In this document: positions 1 through 10,111 of the stretch, in pieces
Layout: the number at the start of each line of letters is the position of its first letter
Position numbering within the stretch: position 1 is the stretch's first letter
Source: Prado023 sp963777855
Lineage (GTDB): Bacteria > Actinomycetota > Actinomycetes > S36-B12 > CAIYMF01
Length of the DNA stretch: 64,000 nt
Assembly (NCBI GenBank): GCA_963777855.1
Contig: CAVZRW010000011.1
Coordinates: 62,001-126,000 of the forward strand
Reading direction: 5' to 3'
The notes under the pieces: model-generated
What the model was told of the DNA's origin: nothing
The model's input: only the letters and a program-made list of their open reading frames with translations
Databases searched by the model: none
Program-made: the position numbers and the translations under genes

Positions 1-601
1 AGCCGCGCTGTCCGTCGAGGGACGGGTCGACGAAGCTCATCGGCAGTCGGTTGAGCACCAGGTCGATCACGGGGTCCAGCTGCAGGGTGTGCTTGAGCAC
101 GATCCGCGGGCGCCGGCCCTCCCACGACAGCAGCTCGTGGACCAGCAGGAAGGAGTCCCCGGGCCCCGCGTGCCGGCTGAGCACCAGCAGGGGATGCTCG
201 TCGGTGCTCGGGTCGCCGTCGTCGGCCGGCAGGTCGGGGCCGCGCTGGTCGACGCTCAGCGAGAAGTACCGCGAGCCGAACCAGAACAGCACGTCGAGCA
301 TCGCGGCCAGGATCCGGTAGTGCAGGTCCACGAATCGGGGGGTGTGCATCCAGTGGCCGAACCCGCTGGCGATCCACGTGAGCAGCGCCAGCGGGATCCC
401 GACCACCTCGAGTGCCAGGTAGACGATCGAGAACCCGAGCACGCGCAGCGCTCGCCACGTGCCCGGCAGCGTGAACGACAGCACGGCCACCGCGATCAGC
501 AGCACCGGAAGGGCCGCCGTCAGCAGCCATGTGCAGGCCAGCCAGATCAGCGGATGCAGCACCAGTCGCCGAACCCATCGCGGGGGGACGGGAAGGGTCA
601 T
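1..601 (-). CDS. PlsC-like lysophospholipid acyltransferase, partial (C-terminus off window)
   Basis: Reading the minus strand from the ATG at 601 gives an open frame to the window edge, about 200 codons. The N-terminus has two hydrophobic membrane segments (residues about 14-45 and 53-75). Further on, the motif SRHAGPGDSF fits the H-x4-D catalytic motif of glycerophospholipid acyltransferases (PlsC family), which transfer an acyl group from acyl-CoA or acyl-ACP to a lysophospholipid at the membrane. The start codon shares one base with the stop of the upstream patatin-like gene (TGATG), so the two are probably translated together. The long N-terminal membrane part is not typical of short PlsC enzymes, so the substrate is unknown. 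The 3' end is missing from this window. Confidence 0.72.
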   Translation of the reverse strand, partial: MTLPVPPRWVRRLVLHPLIWLACTWLLTAALPVLLIAVAVLSFTLPGTWRALRVLGFSIVYLALEVVGIPLALLTWIASGFGHWMHTPRFVDLHYRILAAMLDVLFWFGSRYFSLSVDQRGPDLPADDGDPSTDEHPLLVLSRHAGPGDSFLLVHELLSWEGRRPRIVLKHTLQLDPVIDLVLNRLPMSFVDPSLDGQRG

Positions 602-1440
602 CAGGGGCCGGCCAGGTCGGCGAGGTAGACCGCGGTGGCGGCTTCCGCGGCGTCGATGCGCTCGCGGACCCGGGAGGTGTCGAAGGGGTCGAAGTTCGCC
701 CGCTCGGTCGGCTTCGGGGCCGCGCCGCCGGTGGGCAGCACGTGCACCTCCATCGACTCCTGGGAGCGTGCCAGGGAGGCGTGGAACCTCGCCCGGCGGG
801 CGACCTCGAACGCCACGATCGCCACCTCCCAGGGCTTCTGGGGCGGGCTCAGGGGCTGCTCGATGCGACCCACCTGCAGCACGAACGCGCGCTCAGCGCC
901 CAGCTTGCGGGCCCGGTCCAGGGGGATCGAGTTCACCAGGCCGCCGTCGAGGAAGTGCTCCCCGTCGATCTCCACCGGCGGGAACATCCCGGGCAGCGCT
1001 GAGGAGGCCAGCACCGCGGGCACCAGCGGCCCCTCGGTGAACCAGTGCTCCATCGCGCGCTCGATGCTGGCCGCGACGCAGGAGAACTCCACGGGCAGCT
1101 CCTCGATCAGCTCGCACGGCAGGTTCTCGGTGAGCAGCCTGCGCAGCGGCTCGGGGTGCGAGGTGGCCCGCGCACGGGTGCTGGCGATCGCGGACACGCG
1201 CTGGCGGATCGAGGCGCTCAGGGGGCCGTCCTCCACGGCGCGCACCCAGATCTCCTCGAGCCGTCGCACGCCCGTGACCGTGGGGTCCGCGGCGAGCAGG
1301 GCGCCGTTCACGGCCCCGATCGAGGTGCCGAGCACCAGGTCGGGGGTGATCCCGACGGCCAGCAGGGCCTTGAGCATCCCGACCTCGGCGGCCCCGAGCA
1401 CCCCCCCGCCGCCCAGGACGAATGCGGTTCTGCCGGCCAT
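601..1440 (-). CDS. Patatin-like phospholipase family protein
   Basis: 279 residues. The signature of bacterial patatin-like serine lipases is complete: oxyanion loop GGGGVLG (10-16), nucleophile elbow GTSIG with Ser40, and the catalytic Asp165 in the DGG motif followed by NSIP. Such enzymes hydrolyse acyl esters of phospholipids or other lipids with a Ser-Asp dyad. No signal peptide is visible, so it is probably cytosolic or peripheral. I start at the ATG at 1440 because the conserved fold begins immediately after it; a longer frame from 1500 adds 20 residues without family character. No Shine-Dalgarno is seen; a CAGAAT box lies 7 nt before the ATG, hinting at a leaderless message. It overlaps the acyltransferase gene by one base, suggesting a deacylation/reacylation pair. 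Confidence 0.85.
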   Translation of the reverse strand: MAGRTAFVLGGGGVLGAAEVGMLKALLAVGITPDLVLGTSIGAVNGALLAADPTVTGVRRLEEIWVRAVEDGPLSASIRQRVSAIASTRARATSHPEPLRRLLTENLPCELIEELPVEFSCVAASIERAMEHWFTEGPLVPAVLASSALPGMFPPVEIDGEHFLDGGLVNSIPLDRARKLGAERAFVLQVGRIEQPLSPPQKPWEVAIVAFEVARRARFHASLARSQESMEVHVLPTGGAAPKPTERANFDPFDTSRVRERIDAAEAATAVYLADLAGP

Positions 1441-1491
1441 GGCGCCGATTCTGGCACCGGCCGGCGTCGTGCAGCGCGGGCTGGCGAGTTG

Positions 1492-1522
1492 TTTGCGCAA
1501 GCCCGCGCCGCGCTGCTACGGT
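1492..1522 (+). promoter_or_regulatory. Putative promoter of the metY riboswitch transcript
   Basis: TACGGT at 1517-1522 fits the actinobacterial -10 pattern TAnnnT and lies 7 nt before the first base of the riboswitch. TTTGCG at 1492-1497 is a weak -35 candidate with 19-nt spacing. The same -10 hexamer occurs at 4347-4352 before the universal stress gene. Inferred from position and pattern only. Confidence 0.4.
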
Positions 1523-1529
1523 CTGCGCA

Positions 1530-1650
1530 GGTCAAGAGTCCCAGCATCAAGCCCTGGCTTGCTGGGCGGCAACCCTCCCACCGCGGTGGGGTGCCCCAGG
1601 TGAGGACCTGGTTGCTACTGCCACCCGGCAGGACGCAGCAAGCGCGGGTC
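1530..1650 (+). promoter_or_regulatory. SAM-IV-type S-adenosylmethionine riboswitch
   Basis: The leader carries the conserved blocks of the actinomycete SAM-IV aptamer in order: GGTCAAGAGTCCCAGC, TCAAGCCCTGGCTTGCTGG, GGCAACCCTCC, CGCGGTGGGGTGCCCC, GGTGAGGACC, then a downstream arm ending GCAGCAAGCGCGGGTC. The GGTC at the 5' end pairs with GACC near 1605 to close the core (P1), and CCAGC/GCTGG forms a helix. SAM-IV binds S-adenosylmethionine and represses methionine/sulfur genes. It sits about 110 nt before metY, so high SAM should reduce metY and probably metX expression. Recognition is from remembered consensus, not a covariance-model search. Confidence 0.9.
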
Positions 1651-1664
1651 TTGCCAGTCAAGAC

Positions 1665-1689
1665 CCCGAACCCTCGACGGGGGTTCGGG
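1665..1689 (+). promoter_or_regulatory. Hairpin after the SAM riboswitch (possible expression platform)
   Basis: A perfect 9-bp inverted repeat, CCCGAACCC (1665-1673) and GGGTTCGGG (1681-1689), with a 7-nt loop lies between the aptamer and metY. There is no T-run after it. It may be a rho-independent-like hairpin or a structure coupled to ribosome access; which of these is unknown. Confidence 0.5.
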
Positions 1690-1761
1690 CTCGGGCCACA
1701 AACCGATCCGGACCAACGTCACACCCGCACAGCCCCCCGGGGCCGATACGAGGAGACGTCG

Positions 1762-3078
<1,317 letters not shown>

Positions 3079-3079
3079 C

Positions 3080-4285
3080 ATGACACCGCCTGGCCGCCCG
3101 GGAGCGGGCGCACCGGCACCCCTCGTGGGTCCGGGCGCGCCCGCCCTGGGCGGTTGGCGTCTGGGGGATCTCGTCGGCCGGCGTCGGTTCGCCGCGCTCG
3201 GGGCGCTGGACTGCGAGGCCGGCGGGCACCTTCCCGACGTGACCCTGGCCTACGAGACGTTCGGCACGCCCAGGCGCGACCACACCGGCCGGGTCACCAA
3301 CGCCGTGCTGGTCTGCCACGCGCTCACCGGAGACTCGCACGTCAGCGGGCCGGCCGGCCGGGGCCACGTCACCCCGGGCTGGTGGGCGGGGGTGATCGGT
3401 CCGGGGTGCGCCCTGGACACCGAGCGGTGGTTCGTGGTGTGCGCCAACATGCTCGGCGGCTGCCAGGGCAGCACCGGCCCGTCGAGCCGGGCCCCGGACG
3501 GCCACGCCTGGGGGTCACGCTTCCCGGCGATCACGATCCGCGACCAGGTGGCGGTCGAGATCCGCCTGGCCGACCACCTGTCGATCACGCGCTGGGCGGG
3601 CGTCCTCGGCGGGTCGATGGGCGGGATGCGCGTCCTCGAGTGGCTGGCCACCGCACCGCAGCGGGTCGACTCGGCCCTCGTGCTGGCGGTCGGGGCTGCC
3701 GCCCATGCCGACCAGATCGCGGCCTACAGCGCGCAGCTGGCCGCCATCGAGTCCGATCCCGCCTGGCAGGGCGGCGACTACCACGACAGCGGACCGGGCC
3801 CGGTGCTCGGCATGGGGATCGCCCGCCGGCTGGCGCAGGTCACCTACCGGGGCCAGGCGGAGATCGAGTCCCGGTTCGGCAACGCCGCCCAGCCGGGGGA
3901 GGACCCGCTGCTCGGCGGCCGGTTCGCGATCGAGTCCTACCTCGACCATCACGCGGGCAAGCTGGCCGGGCGCTTCGACGCCGGCACCTACGTGGTGGCC
4001 ACCCGCGCGATGAACACCCACGACGTGGGCCGGGGTCGCGGCGGCATCGAGGCGGCACTGGCCGGCGCCGACATGCCGGTGGTGGTGGCCGGCATCTCCA
4101 CCGACCGGCTCTACCCGCTGCCCCTGCAGCGGCGCATCGCCGAGGCGCTCCCCGGCTGCGAGGGCCTCACCGTCATCGACTCCCCGCACGGCCACGACGC
4201 GTTCCTTCTCGAGGAGCAGGCGGTCGGAGCCCTGATCAGCGGGCTGCTGGCCGACACGCCGGCCGAGCAGCTGGCCTGCGGCTGA
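3080..4285 (+). CDS. metX: Homoserine O-acetyltransferase (MetX)
   Basis: 401 residues. An alpha/beta-hydrolase-fold acyltransferase that acetylates homoserine with acetyl-CoA, supplying the substrate of MetY. The nucleophile is Ser179 in GGSMGGMRVLEW; Asp342 (STDRLYP) and His372 (SPHGHDAFL) complete the triad. The early LTGDSHVSGP and the LGGCQGSTGP stretches are typical of MetX. The ATG begins one base after the metY stop and has no ribosome site of its own, so it probably depends on translational coupling. Some family members are succinyltransferases; the assignment as acetyltransferase follows from overall similarity and the MetY partner, not from a measured specificity residue. Confidence 0.95.
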   Translation: MTPPGRPGAGAPAPLVGPGAPALGGWRLGDLVGRRRFAALGALDCEAGGHLPDVTLAYETFGTPRRDHTGRVTNAVLVCHALTGDSHVSGPAGRGHVTPGWWAGVIGPGCALDTERWFVVCANMLGGCQGSTGPSSRAPDGHAWGSRFPAITIRDQVAVEIRLADHLSITRWAGVLGGSMGGMRVLEWLATAPQRVDSALVLAVGAAAHADQIAAYSAQLAAIESDPAWQGGDYHDSGPGPVLGMGIARRLAQVTYRGQAEIESRFGNAAQPGEDPLLGGRFAIESYLDHHAGKLAGRFDAGTYVVATRAMNTHDVGRGRGGIEAALAGADMPVVVAGISTDRLYPLPLQRRIAEALPGCEGLTVIDSPHGHDAFLLEEQAVGALISGLLADTPAEQLACG

Positions 4286-4288
4286 GCG

Positions 4289-4307
4289 CCCCCGCGTCGG
4301 GCGGGGG
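4289..4307 (+). terminator. Possible terminator after metX
   Basis: CCCCCGC (4289-4295) pairs with GCGGGGG (4301-4307) around a 5-nt loop just after the metX stop. No T-run follows, as is common in GC-rich actinomycetes. Position between two transcription units supports the call. Confidence 0.4.
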
Positions 4308-4381
4308 ACCGGTCTGTCGGTCCCGCCTTCGGCGCCCCGGACCCACTACGGTTGGCCGGGGATCGTCGCAGGGAGGCATCG

Positions 4382-4777
4382 ATGAGCGGGATCGTAGTCG
4401 GCTACGTGGCAAGCGCCGAGGGTGACGCGGCCGTTCGGCAGGGCATCGTCGAGGCGCGGCTGCGCTCCACCCAGGTCGTCGTCGTCTACTCCGACCACGG
4501 TGCGCAGCTCGACAGCGTGACCGCCGTGGAGCGCACGGAGTCCCTGGACCGGGTGCACGCGCTGCTCCACGACGCCGATGTCGAGCACGACCTGCGCCAC
4601 CTGGTGCGGGGCAAGGATCCGGTGCGCGACGTGCTCGACGTGGCCGACGAGATCGAGGCCGACCTGATCGTGATCGGCATCCGCCGGCGCACCCCGGTCG
4701 GCAAGCTCGTCCTCGGCTCGAACTCCCAGTCGATCCTGCTCGAGGCCAGCATCCCGGTGCTCGCCGTGAAGGCCTGA
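4382..4777 (+). CDS. Universal stress protein (UspA family)
   Basis: 131 residues, a single Usp domain. The C-terminal half carries the nucleotide-binding pattern G-x2-G-x9-G-S/T in modified form (GIRRRTPVGKLVLGSNSQS) followed by the family ending IPVLAVKA. Usp proteins bind ATP or AMP and modulate stress survival; the client is not known. The ATG at 4382 has a GGGAGG ribosome site at 4371-4376. A TACGGT -10 box at 4347-4352 suggests its own promoter. It lies alone between metX and the sigma factor gene. Confidence 0.9.
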   Translation: MSGIVVGYVASAEGDAAVRQGIVEARLRSTQVVVVYSDHGAQLDSVTAVERTESLDRVHALLHDADVEHDLRHLVRGKDPVRDVLDVADEIEADLIVIGIRRRTPVGKLVLGSNSQSILLEASIPVLAVKA

Positions 4778-4949
4778 TCAGGCCCGCTGCCGGGTTTGGC
4801 CCACCCCTGCGCAGGGAACATCTGCCGGGTATCCGTCGTTGCACAAGGGGTGCCTGCCGCGGGTGGGCCGCGTGACAGAATGACCCCAGTTCCCCGGTCG
4901 ATGCGCAGTCGTGCACGTGTCCGGACGTCGAAGTGAGAGGCAAGCGCTG

Positions 4950-6467
<1,518 letters not shown>

Positions 6468-6930
6468 CGACGCGCCGAGGCACGGGGCACGACCGAATCC
6501 CTGCCCCGACCGGTATGGCCGGGCCACTGTCTCGCCGTGGCGCGATCGGGCGTACCGTGGCCTGCGCAAGGCGGGGCTCCCGCCCGGGGTCCCGGTGAGA
6601 TCAGACCAGGCGGCGGCCAGTCCGTGCCGGACCCGACCGCCGTTGCTCGGCAAGGCCGGTCGCGGGACGGCGGGCACGTCAGTCCCCGGGTGTGATGATC
6701 ACCGCCGTCCGGGTGCTGATCGGGGCGGATGGCGAGATGTGGATGTTGTCGACCCTTGACGCCCTCCGCTACCGGCTCTTCTTCGTCGGAGGGTTCTTGC
6801 TGGTGGCCGACCACACCGCGCCCTGGTCGGTGAGCTGCTTGCCCAGGGCCTGCGGGCTGGGCGCCCCCACTGGCGCTGCGCCCACCCTGGGTGTGGGATG
6901 GGCAGCCCGGCACTCGAGAGGAGCGACGAC
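6468..6930 (+). other. Intergenic stretch without a convincing gene
   Basis: 463 nt between the sigma factor and the small gene at 6931. Short open frames exist on both strands, including one on the minus strand ending near 6769, but none has a ribosome site, a family signature or good length. No clear hairpin terminator with a T-run was seen. Confidence 0.5.
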
Positions 6931-7080
6931 GTGGCCGACAGCGCCGAGGTCGAGCATGTGATCGCGGCCCACGAGAGGCCGGGCAGGCTGTTCGAGGCGG
7001 CCGGACTCGGGGCCTGGACCGGAGCCGTGGCCGGGTTCATCGCCGAGCATGCCCGCGCGGCCGGCGGGGCGGGCACCTGA
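6931..7080 (+). CDS. Small protein of unknown function
   Basis: 49 residues from the GTG at 6931, which has a strong GAGAGGAG ribosome site at 6916-6923 with 7-nt spacing. The protein is mildly amphipathic, with VEHVIAAHERPG then LFEAAGLGAWTG and a C-terminal helix. I do not recognise a family. The stop lies two bases before the ATG of the NUDIX gene, so the two are probably one transcript with coupled translation. The good ribosome site and tight spacing argue for a real gene; the short length keeps doubt. Confidence 0.5.
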   Translation: MADSAEVEHVIAAHERPGRLFEAAGLGAWTGAVAGFIAEHARAAGGAGT

Positions 7081-7082
7081 GC

Positions 7083-7670
7083 ATGGCCGAGCACCTGGGC
7101 ATGGCCGAGCACGGGCCGGCCACAGCTGGGGCCCCCGTCCTGCGGATCGACCATGACCCCGTCCCCGTCGGCACGCTCGAGTTCCTCGACCGCGTGGCGG
7201 TGCGGGCGGTGATCGGCCGCGACGATCGGCTGCTGATGGTCCGCTCCGGCGATGCCGGCGACGTGAAGTTCCCCGGCGGGGGAGTCGAGCCCGGGGAGAC
7301 CGATGCCCATGCGCTGGTCCGCGAGGTGTCCGAGGAGTGCGGGCGGGTGGTCACCGGCATCGGTGGGGTGGCGCTCGTGGCCCTCGAGCACCGGGTCGCA
7401 CGCGAGCCGGGAGCCATGTTCCGGATGACGTCGCGCTACTACCGCTGCCAGGTCGCCGACCAGCAGCACGCGCTGCGCCTGGATCCCTACGAGCGCGACC
7501 TGGGCCTGCGGCCCGTGTGGATCACCGTGGCCGAGGCGATCGTGGTCAACCGGGAGGTCGTGGCCGGCGGGTCCGCGCAGACCTGGGTCGAGCGTGAGAC
7601 CCGCGTGCTCGAACACCTTCGCGATCTCGGGCTGGGTGGTCTGGCGGGCGCAGTCGGGCCTCGGGGGTGA
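7083..7670 (+). CDS. NUDIX hydrolase
   Basis: 195 residues. The NUDIX box G-x5-E-x7-REVSEEC is complete in GGGVEPGETDAH followed by ALVREVSEEC, which binds the metal that hydrolyses nucleoside-diphosphate-linked substrates (NDP-X). The substrate cannot be read from the sequence; the RYYRCQV and GLRPVWI stretches fit general housecleaning NUDIX proteins. The N-terminus contains a tiny repeat, MAEHLG then MAEHG, so ATG 7083 and ATG 7101 are both possible starts; I took 7083 because it almost abuts the upstream small gene (two bases after its stop). Confidence 0.88.
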   Translation: MAEHLGMAEHGPATAGAPVLRIDHDPVPVGTLEFLDRVAVRAVIGRDDRLLMVRSGDAGDVKFPGGGVEPGETDAHALVREVSEECGRVVTGIGGVALVALEHRVAREPGAMFRMTSRYYRCQVADQQHALRLDPYERDLGLRPVWITVAEAIVVNREVVAGGSAQTWVERETRVLEHLRDLGLGGLAGAVGPRG

Positions 7671-7688
7671 GCGGGTCCTGCCGCGCGG

Positions 7689-9377
7689 CTACAGCTCGGT
7701 GTCGCTGGACAGGGTGCGCAGCAGCTCGGCCGGGGTGGTGAGCCCGGCGGCGGCCGCCTCCACCCCGAGTTCCAGCAGCGGCCGGAACCCCTCGGCCTTG
7801 GCCGCTTCGGTGATGGTCCTCTCACCTGCCCCGGCGACCAGGGCCGCACGCACGGAGGCGGTGATCGGCAGCATCTCGTAGAGGCCGATGCGTCCGGAGT
7901 ACCCGGTCATCGCGCAAGCCCGGCACCCCACGGCTGTCACGCACGAGGCCGCCTGCGCCTCTGTCATGCCCAGCCGACGCCGTGTGTCGGCGTCCACGGC
8001 CGCCCGAGTGGCGCACTCCGTGCAGGGCTTGCGCACCAGGCGCTGGGCCATCGACAGCGTCAGCGAGGATGCGACCAGGTAGTTGGGCACGCCCATGTCG
8101 ACCAGGCGGAGCACCGCCGAGGCGGAGTCGAGCGTGTGCAGCGTGCTGAGCACCAGGTGCCCGGTGAGCGCGGCCCGCACGGCCAGCTCGGCGGTGATCT
8201 GGTCACGGATCTCCCCGACCATGATCACGTCCGGGTCCTGGCGCAGCGCCGAGCGCAGGCCGGTGGCGAAGGTCATGCCGGTCTTGTCCGAGACCTGCAC
8301 CTGGGCCACGCCCGGCAGCTCGATCTCGACCGGGTCCTCGAGGGTGATCAGGTTGCGCTCGTCGTCGACCATCTGGCGGATGCCGGAGTACAGCGTCGTG
8401 GACTTGCCCGAGCCGGTGGGCCCGGTGATCAGGACCAGCCCCTGGGGCATGTGCAGGGCGTTCTGCAGGATGAGCTCCTGGTCGAGGCCGAGTCCCAGGT
8501 CGCTGAGGCTGGGCAGGGCGTCCTGGTCGGCCAGCAGGCGCACGACGACCTTCTCCCCGTGCAGGGTGGGCAGGGTGGAGACGCGCAGGTTGCGGTCGCG
8601 GCCCTCGAGGCGCAGCCGGGAGCGACCGTCCTGGGGCACCCGCCGCTCGACGATGTCGAGTCCGGAGACGATCTTCATGCGGGCCACGATCGAGGAGTGC
8701 CCGCTGCGGGGCAGGGTCATCAGGGGGCGCAGGGTGCCGTCGACGCGCACGCGCACCCGCACGCCGTCGCGCATCGGCTCGATGTGGCAGTCGCTGGCCC
8801 CGGCGCGCACCGCGGCGATGAGGATCTGGTGGACGGCGGCCACGGCACCGGCGTCCTCGTTGGAGTCCAGCGACCCGATCTCGATCTCGTCGGGGAGGTC
8901 GGCAGCGAACTTCTCCAGCGCGTCCTCGGTCATCGCCTGGCTGAACAGGCCGGTGATCTTCTCGCGCAGCTGGCCCTCCGGGGCCACGACCACCTCGAGG
9001 CGCATCCCGTGGGCCCGCATGCGCAGGTCGTCCAGGGCGACCACGTCCACCGGATCGGCCACGGCCACCCGCAGCACGCCGTCACGCGCGGTCAGGGGCA
9101 GCACGACCCGCTGGGCGGCGACGACCTCCGGGATCCGGCGGGCCACGCTGGGGTCGATGATCTGCAGGTCCAGGTCGACCACCTGCAGACCATGCATGTC
9201 GGCCAGGGCTGCCGCGACCGCGCCGTCGTTGACGAATCCGGCGTCGATGAGCACCCGGCCGAGGCGCCGGCGCACGGTGCGGCCGTCGCGACCCTGGGCC
9301 TCCAGCGCCGCCTCCAGCTGCTGTGGGGTGATGACCCCCCAGCTGATGAGCGTGTCTCCGAGCCTCCTGCGCGTCAT
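7689..9377 (-). CDS. GspE/PilB-type secretion or pilus assembly ATPase
   Basis: 562 residues. N-terminal MshEN-like domain (residues 1-150, with LGDTLISWGVIT and GRVLIDAGFV), then the secretion ATPase core. Walker A GPTGSGKST has Lys325, the Asp box lies near LITLEDPVE, Walker B DPDVIMVGEIRD is at about 381-392, and a tetracysteine zinc site (CTEC ... CRAC) lies near 450-490. Such ATPases power extension of type IV pili or type II secretion pseudopili at the inner membrane. No pilin, PilC or PilT gene lies beside it here, so its apparatus must be elsewhere or lost. An AGGAG-type ribosome site precedes the ATG. Confidence 0.93.
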   Translation of the reverse strand: MTRRRLGDTLISWGVITPQQLEAALEAQGRDGRTVRRRLGRVLIDAGFVNDGAVAAALADMHGLQVVDLDLQIIDPSVARRIPEVVAAQRVVLPLTARDGVLRVAVADPVDVVALDDLRMRAHGMRLEVVVAPEGQLREKITGLFSQAMTEDALEKFAADLPDEIEIGSLDSNEDAGAVAAVHQILIAAVRAGASDCHIEPMRDGVRVRVRVDGTLRPLMTLPRSGHSSIVARMKIVSGLDIVERRVPQDGRSRLRLEGRDRNLRVSTLPTLHGEKVVVRLLADQDALPSLSDLGLGLDQELILQNALHMPQGLVLITGPTGSGKSTTLYSGIRQMVDDERNLITLEDPVEIELPGVAQVQVSDKTGMTFATGLRSALRQDPDVIMVGEIRDQITAELAVRAALTGHLVLSTLHTLDSASAVLRLVDMGVPNYLVASSLTLSMAQRLVRKPCTECATRAAVDADTRRRLGMTEAQAASCVTAVGCRACAMTGYSGRIGLYEMLPITASVRAALVAGAGERTITEAAKAEGFRPLLELGVEAAAAGLTTPAELLRTLSSDTEL

Positions 9378-9450
9378 GGGACGCCCCCTCTCCTTCTCCG
9401 ATGGTCGGCAGATGCAGGCGCCGGGTTGAGCCGAACGGGTGGCGGGGCGC

Positions 9451-10020
9451 TCAGGCGTGCCGACCCGGGCGGATCGGCACTGCGGACAGCCAGGTGCGGA
9501 CCTGCCCGGGCGAGGTCAGCCGGTGGTGACCCAGGCCGGCCCAGAGCGGGTCGGTGGCCACCGCGGAGTACCGGGTCCGGTAGCGCCCCACGCCGTCCCA
9601 GCTCCAGCGGATGATCGAGGCCTCGGGGTCGTGCAGGGCCACCAGGCCCCGCCACGACTCCCGGTTGCCGTTCCACAGCTCGGCCCGGGTGGCGGTGCGG
9701 CGCACGGTGCGCCCGATCACCTGGCGCATCACCACGCTCCGGGGCAGGTCCAGCCAGACGATCGTGTCGGCCCGCGCCCACAGCCCGGCGCGCACCTCGG
9801 AGTAGTTGCCGCACACCACCCACCCTCCGGCGCTCCTGTCGGCGCCGTCGAGGGCGAGGTGCAGGGCAGTGCAGAACTGCTGCGGCGGCGTCGGCGTCCA
9901 CCCGGGACCGTGGAACAGCGCGTCGAGCTCGATGTGCGCCACGCCGAGGCGGGCGGCCAGGGCGCGGGCCAGCGTGGTCTTGCCCGAGGCGGAGTTGCCG
10001 ACGATGACCACGCGACGCAT
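9451..10020 (-). CDS. P-loop adenylate kinase-like / FlaR-type protein
   Basis: 189 residues. Begins with a P-loop, VVIVGNSASGKTTLARALA, then the ELDALFHGPGW motif typical of the DNA-topology-modulation (FlaR-like) and shikimate-kinase-like small kinases. ELWNGNRESWR and WSWDGVGRYR also match that group. The true substrate of these proteins is unclear. Start: ATG at 10020 has no ribosome site but a TACGAT -10 box (10027-10032) ends 6 nt upstream, so the message is probably leaderless; a frame from 10149 would cross that promoter and part of the divergent guaB1 start and is rejected. Confidence 0.82.
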   Translation of the reverse strand: MRRVVIVGNSASGKTTLARALAARLGVAHIELDALFHGPGWTPTPPQQFCTALHLALDGADRSAGGWVVCGNYSEVRAGLWARADTIVWLDLPRSVVMRQVIGRTVRRTATRAELWNGNRESWRGLVALHDPEASIIRWSWDGVGRYRTRYSAVATDPLWAGLGHHRLTSPGQVRTWLSAVPIRPGRHA

Positions 10021-10111
10021 CCGTGGATCGTAGGCCCGCCCGGGCCGGCGGGAGAGGGCAGTTCCGTCCGGCGGGACCACCCGGGCCGCGCGCGCCGGTA
10101 GCCTTCCGGGC

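Noticed and set aside
1045..1761. Long upstream extension of the metY frame
   Set aside because: It crosses the patatin gene on the other strand and the SAM-IV riboswitch; the real start has a ribosome site at 1751-1755.
6692..6961. Short frame after the sigma factor gene
   Set aside because: It overlaps the ribosome site and start of the small gene at 6931 in another frame and has no signal.
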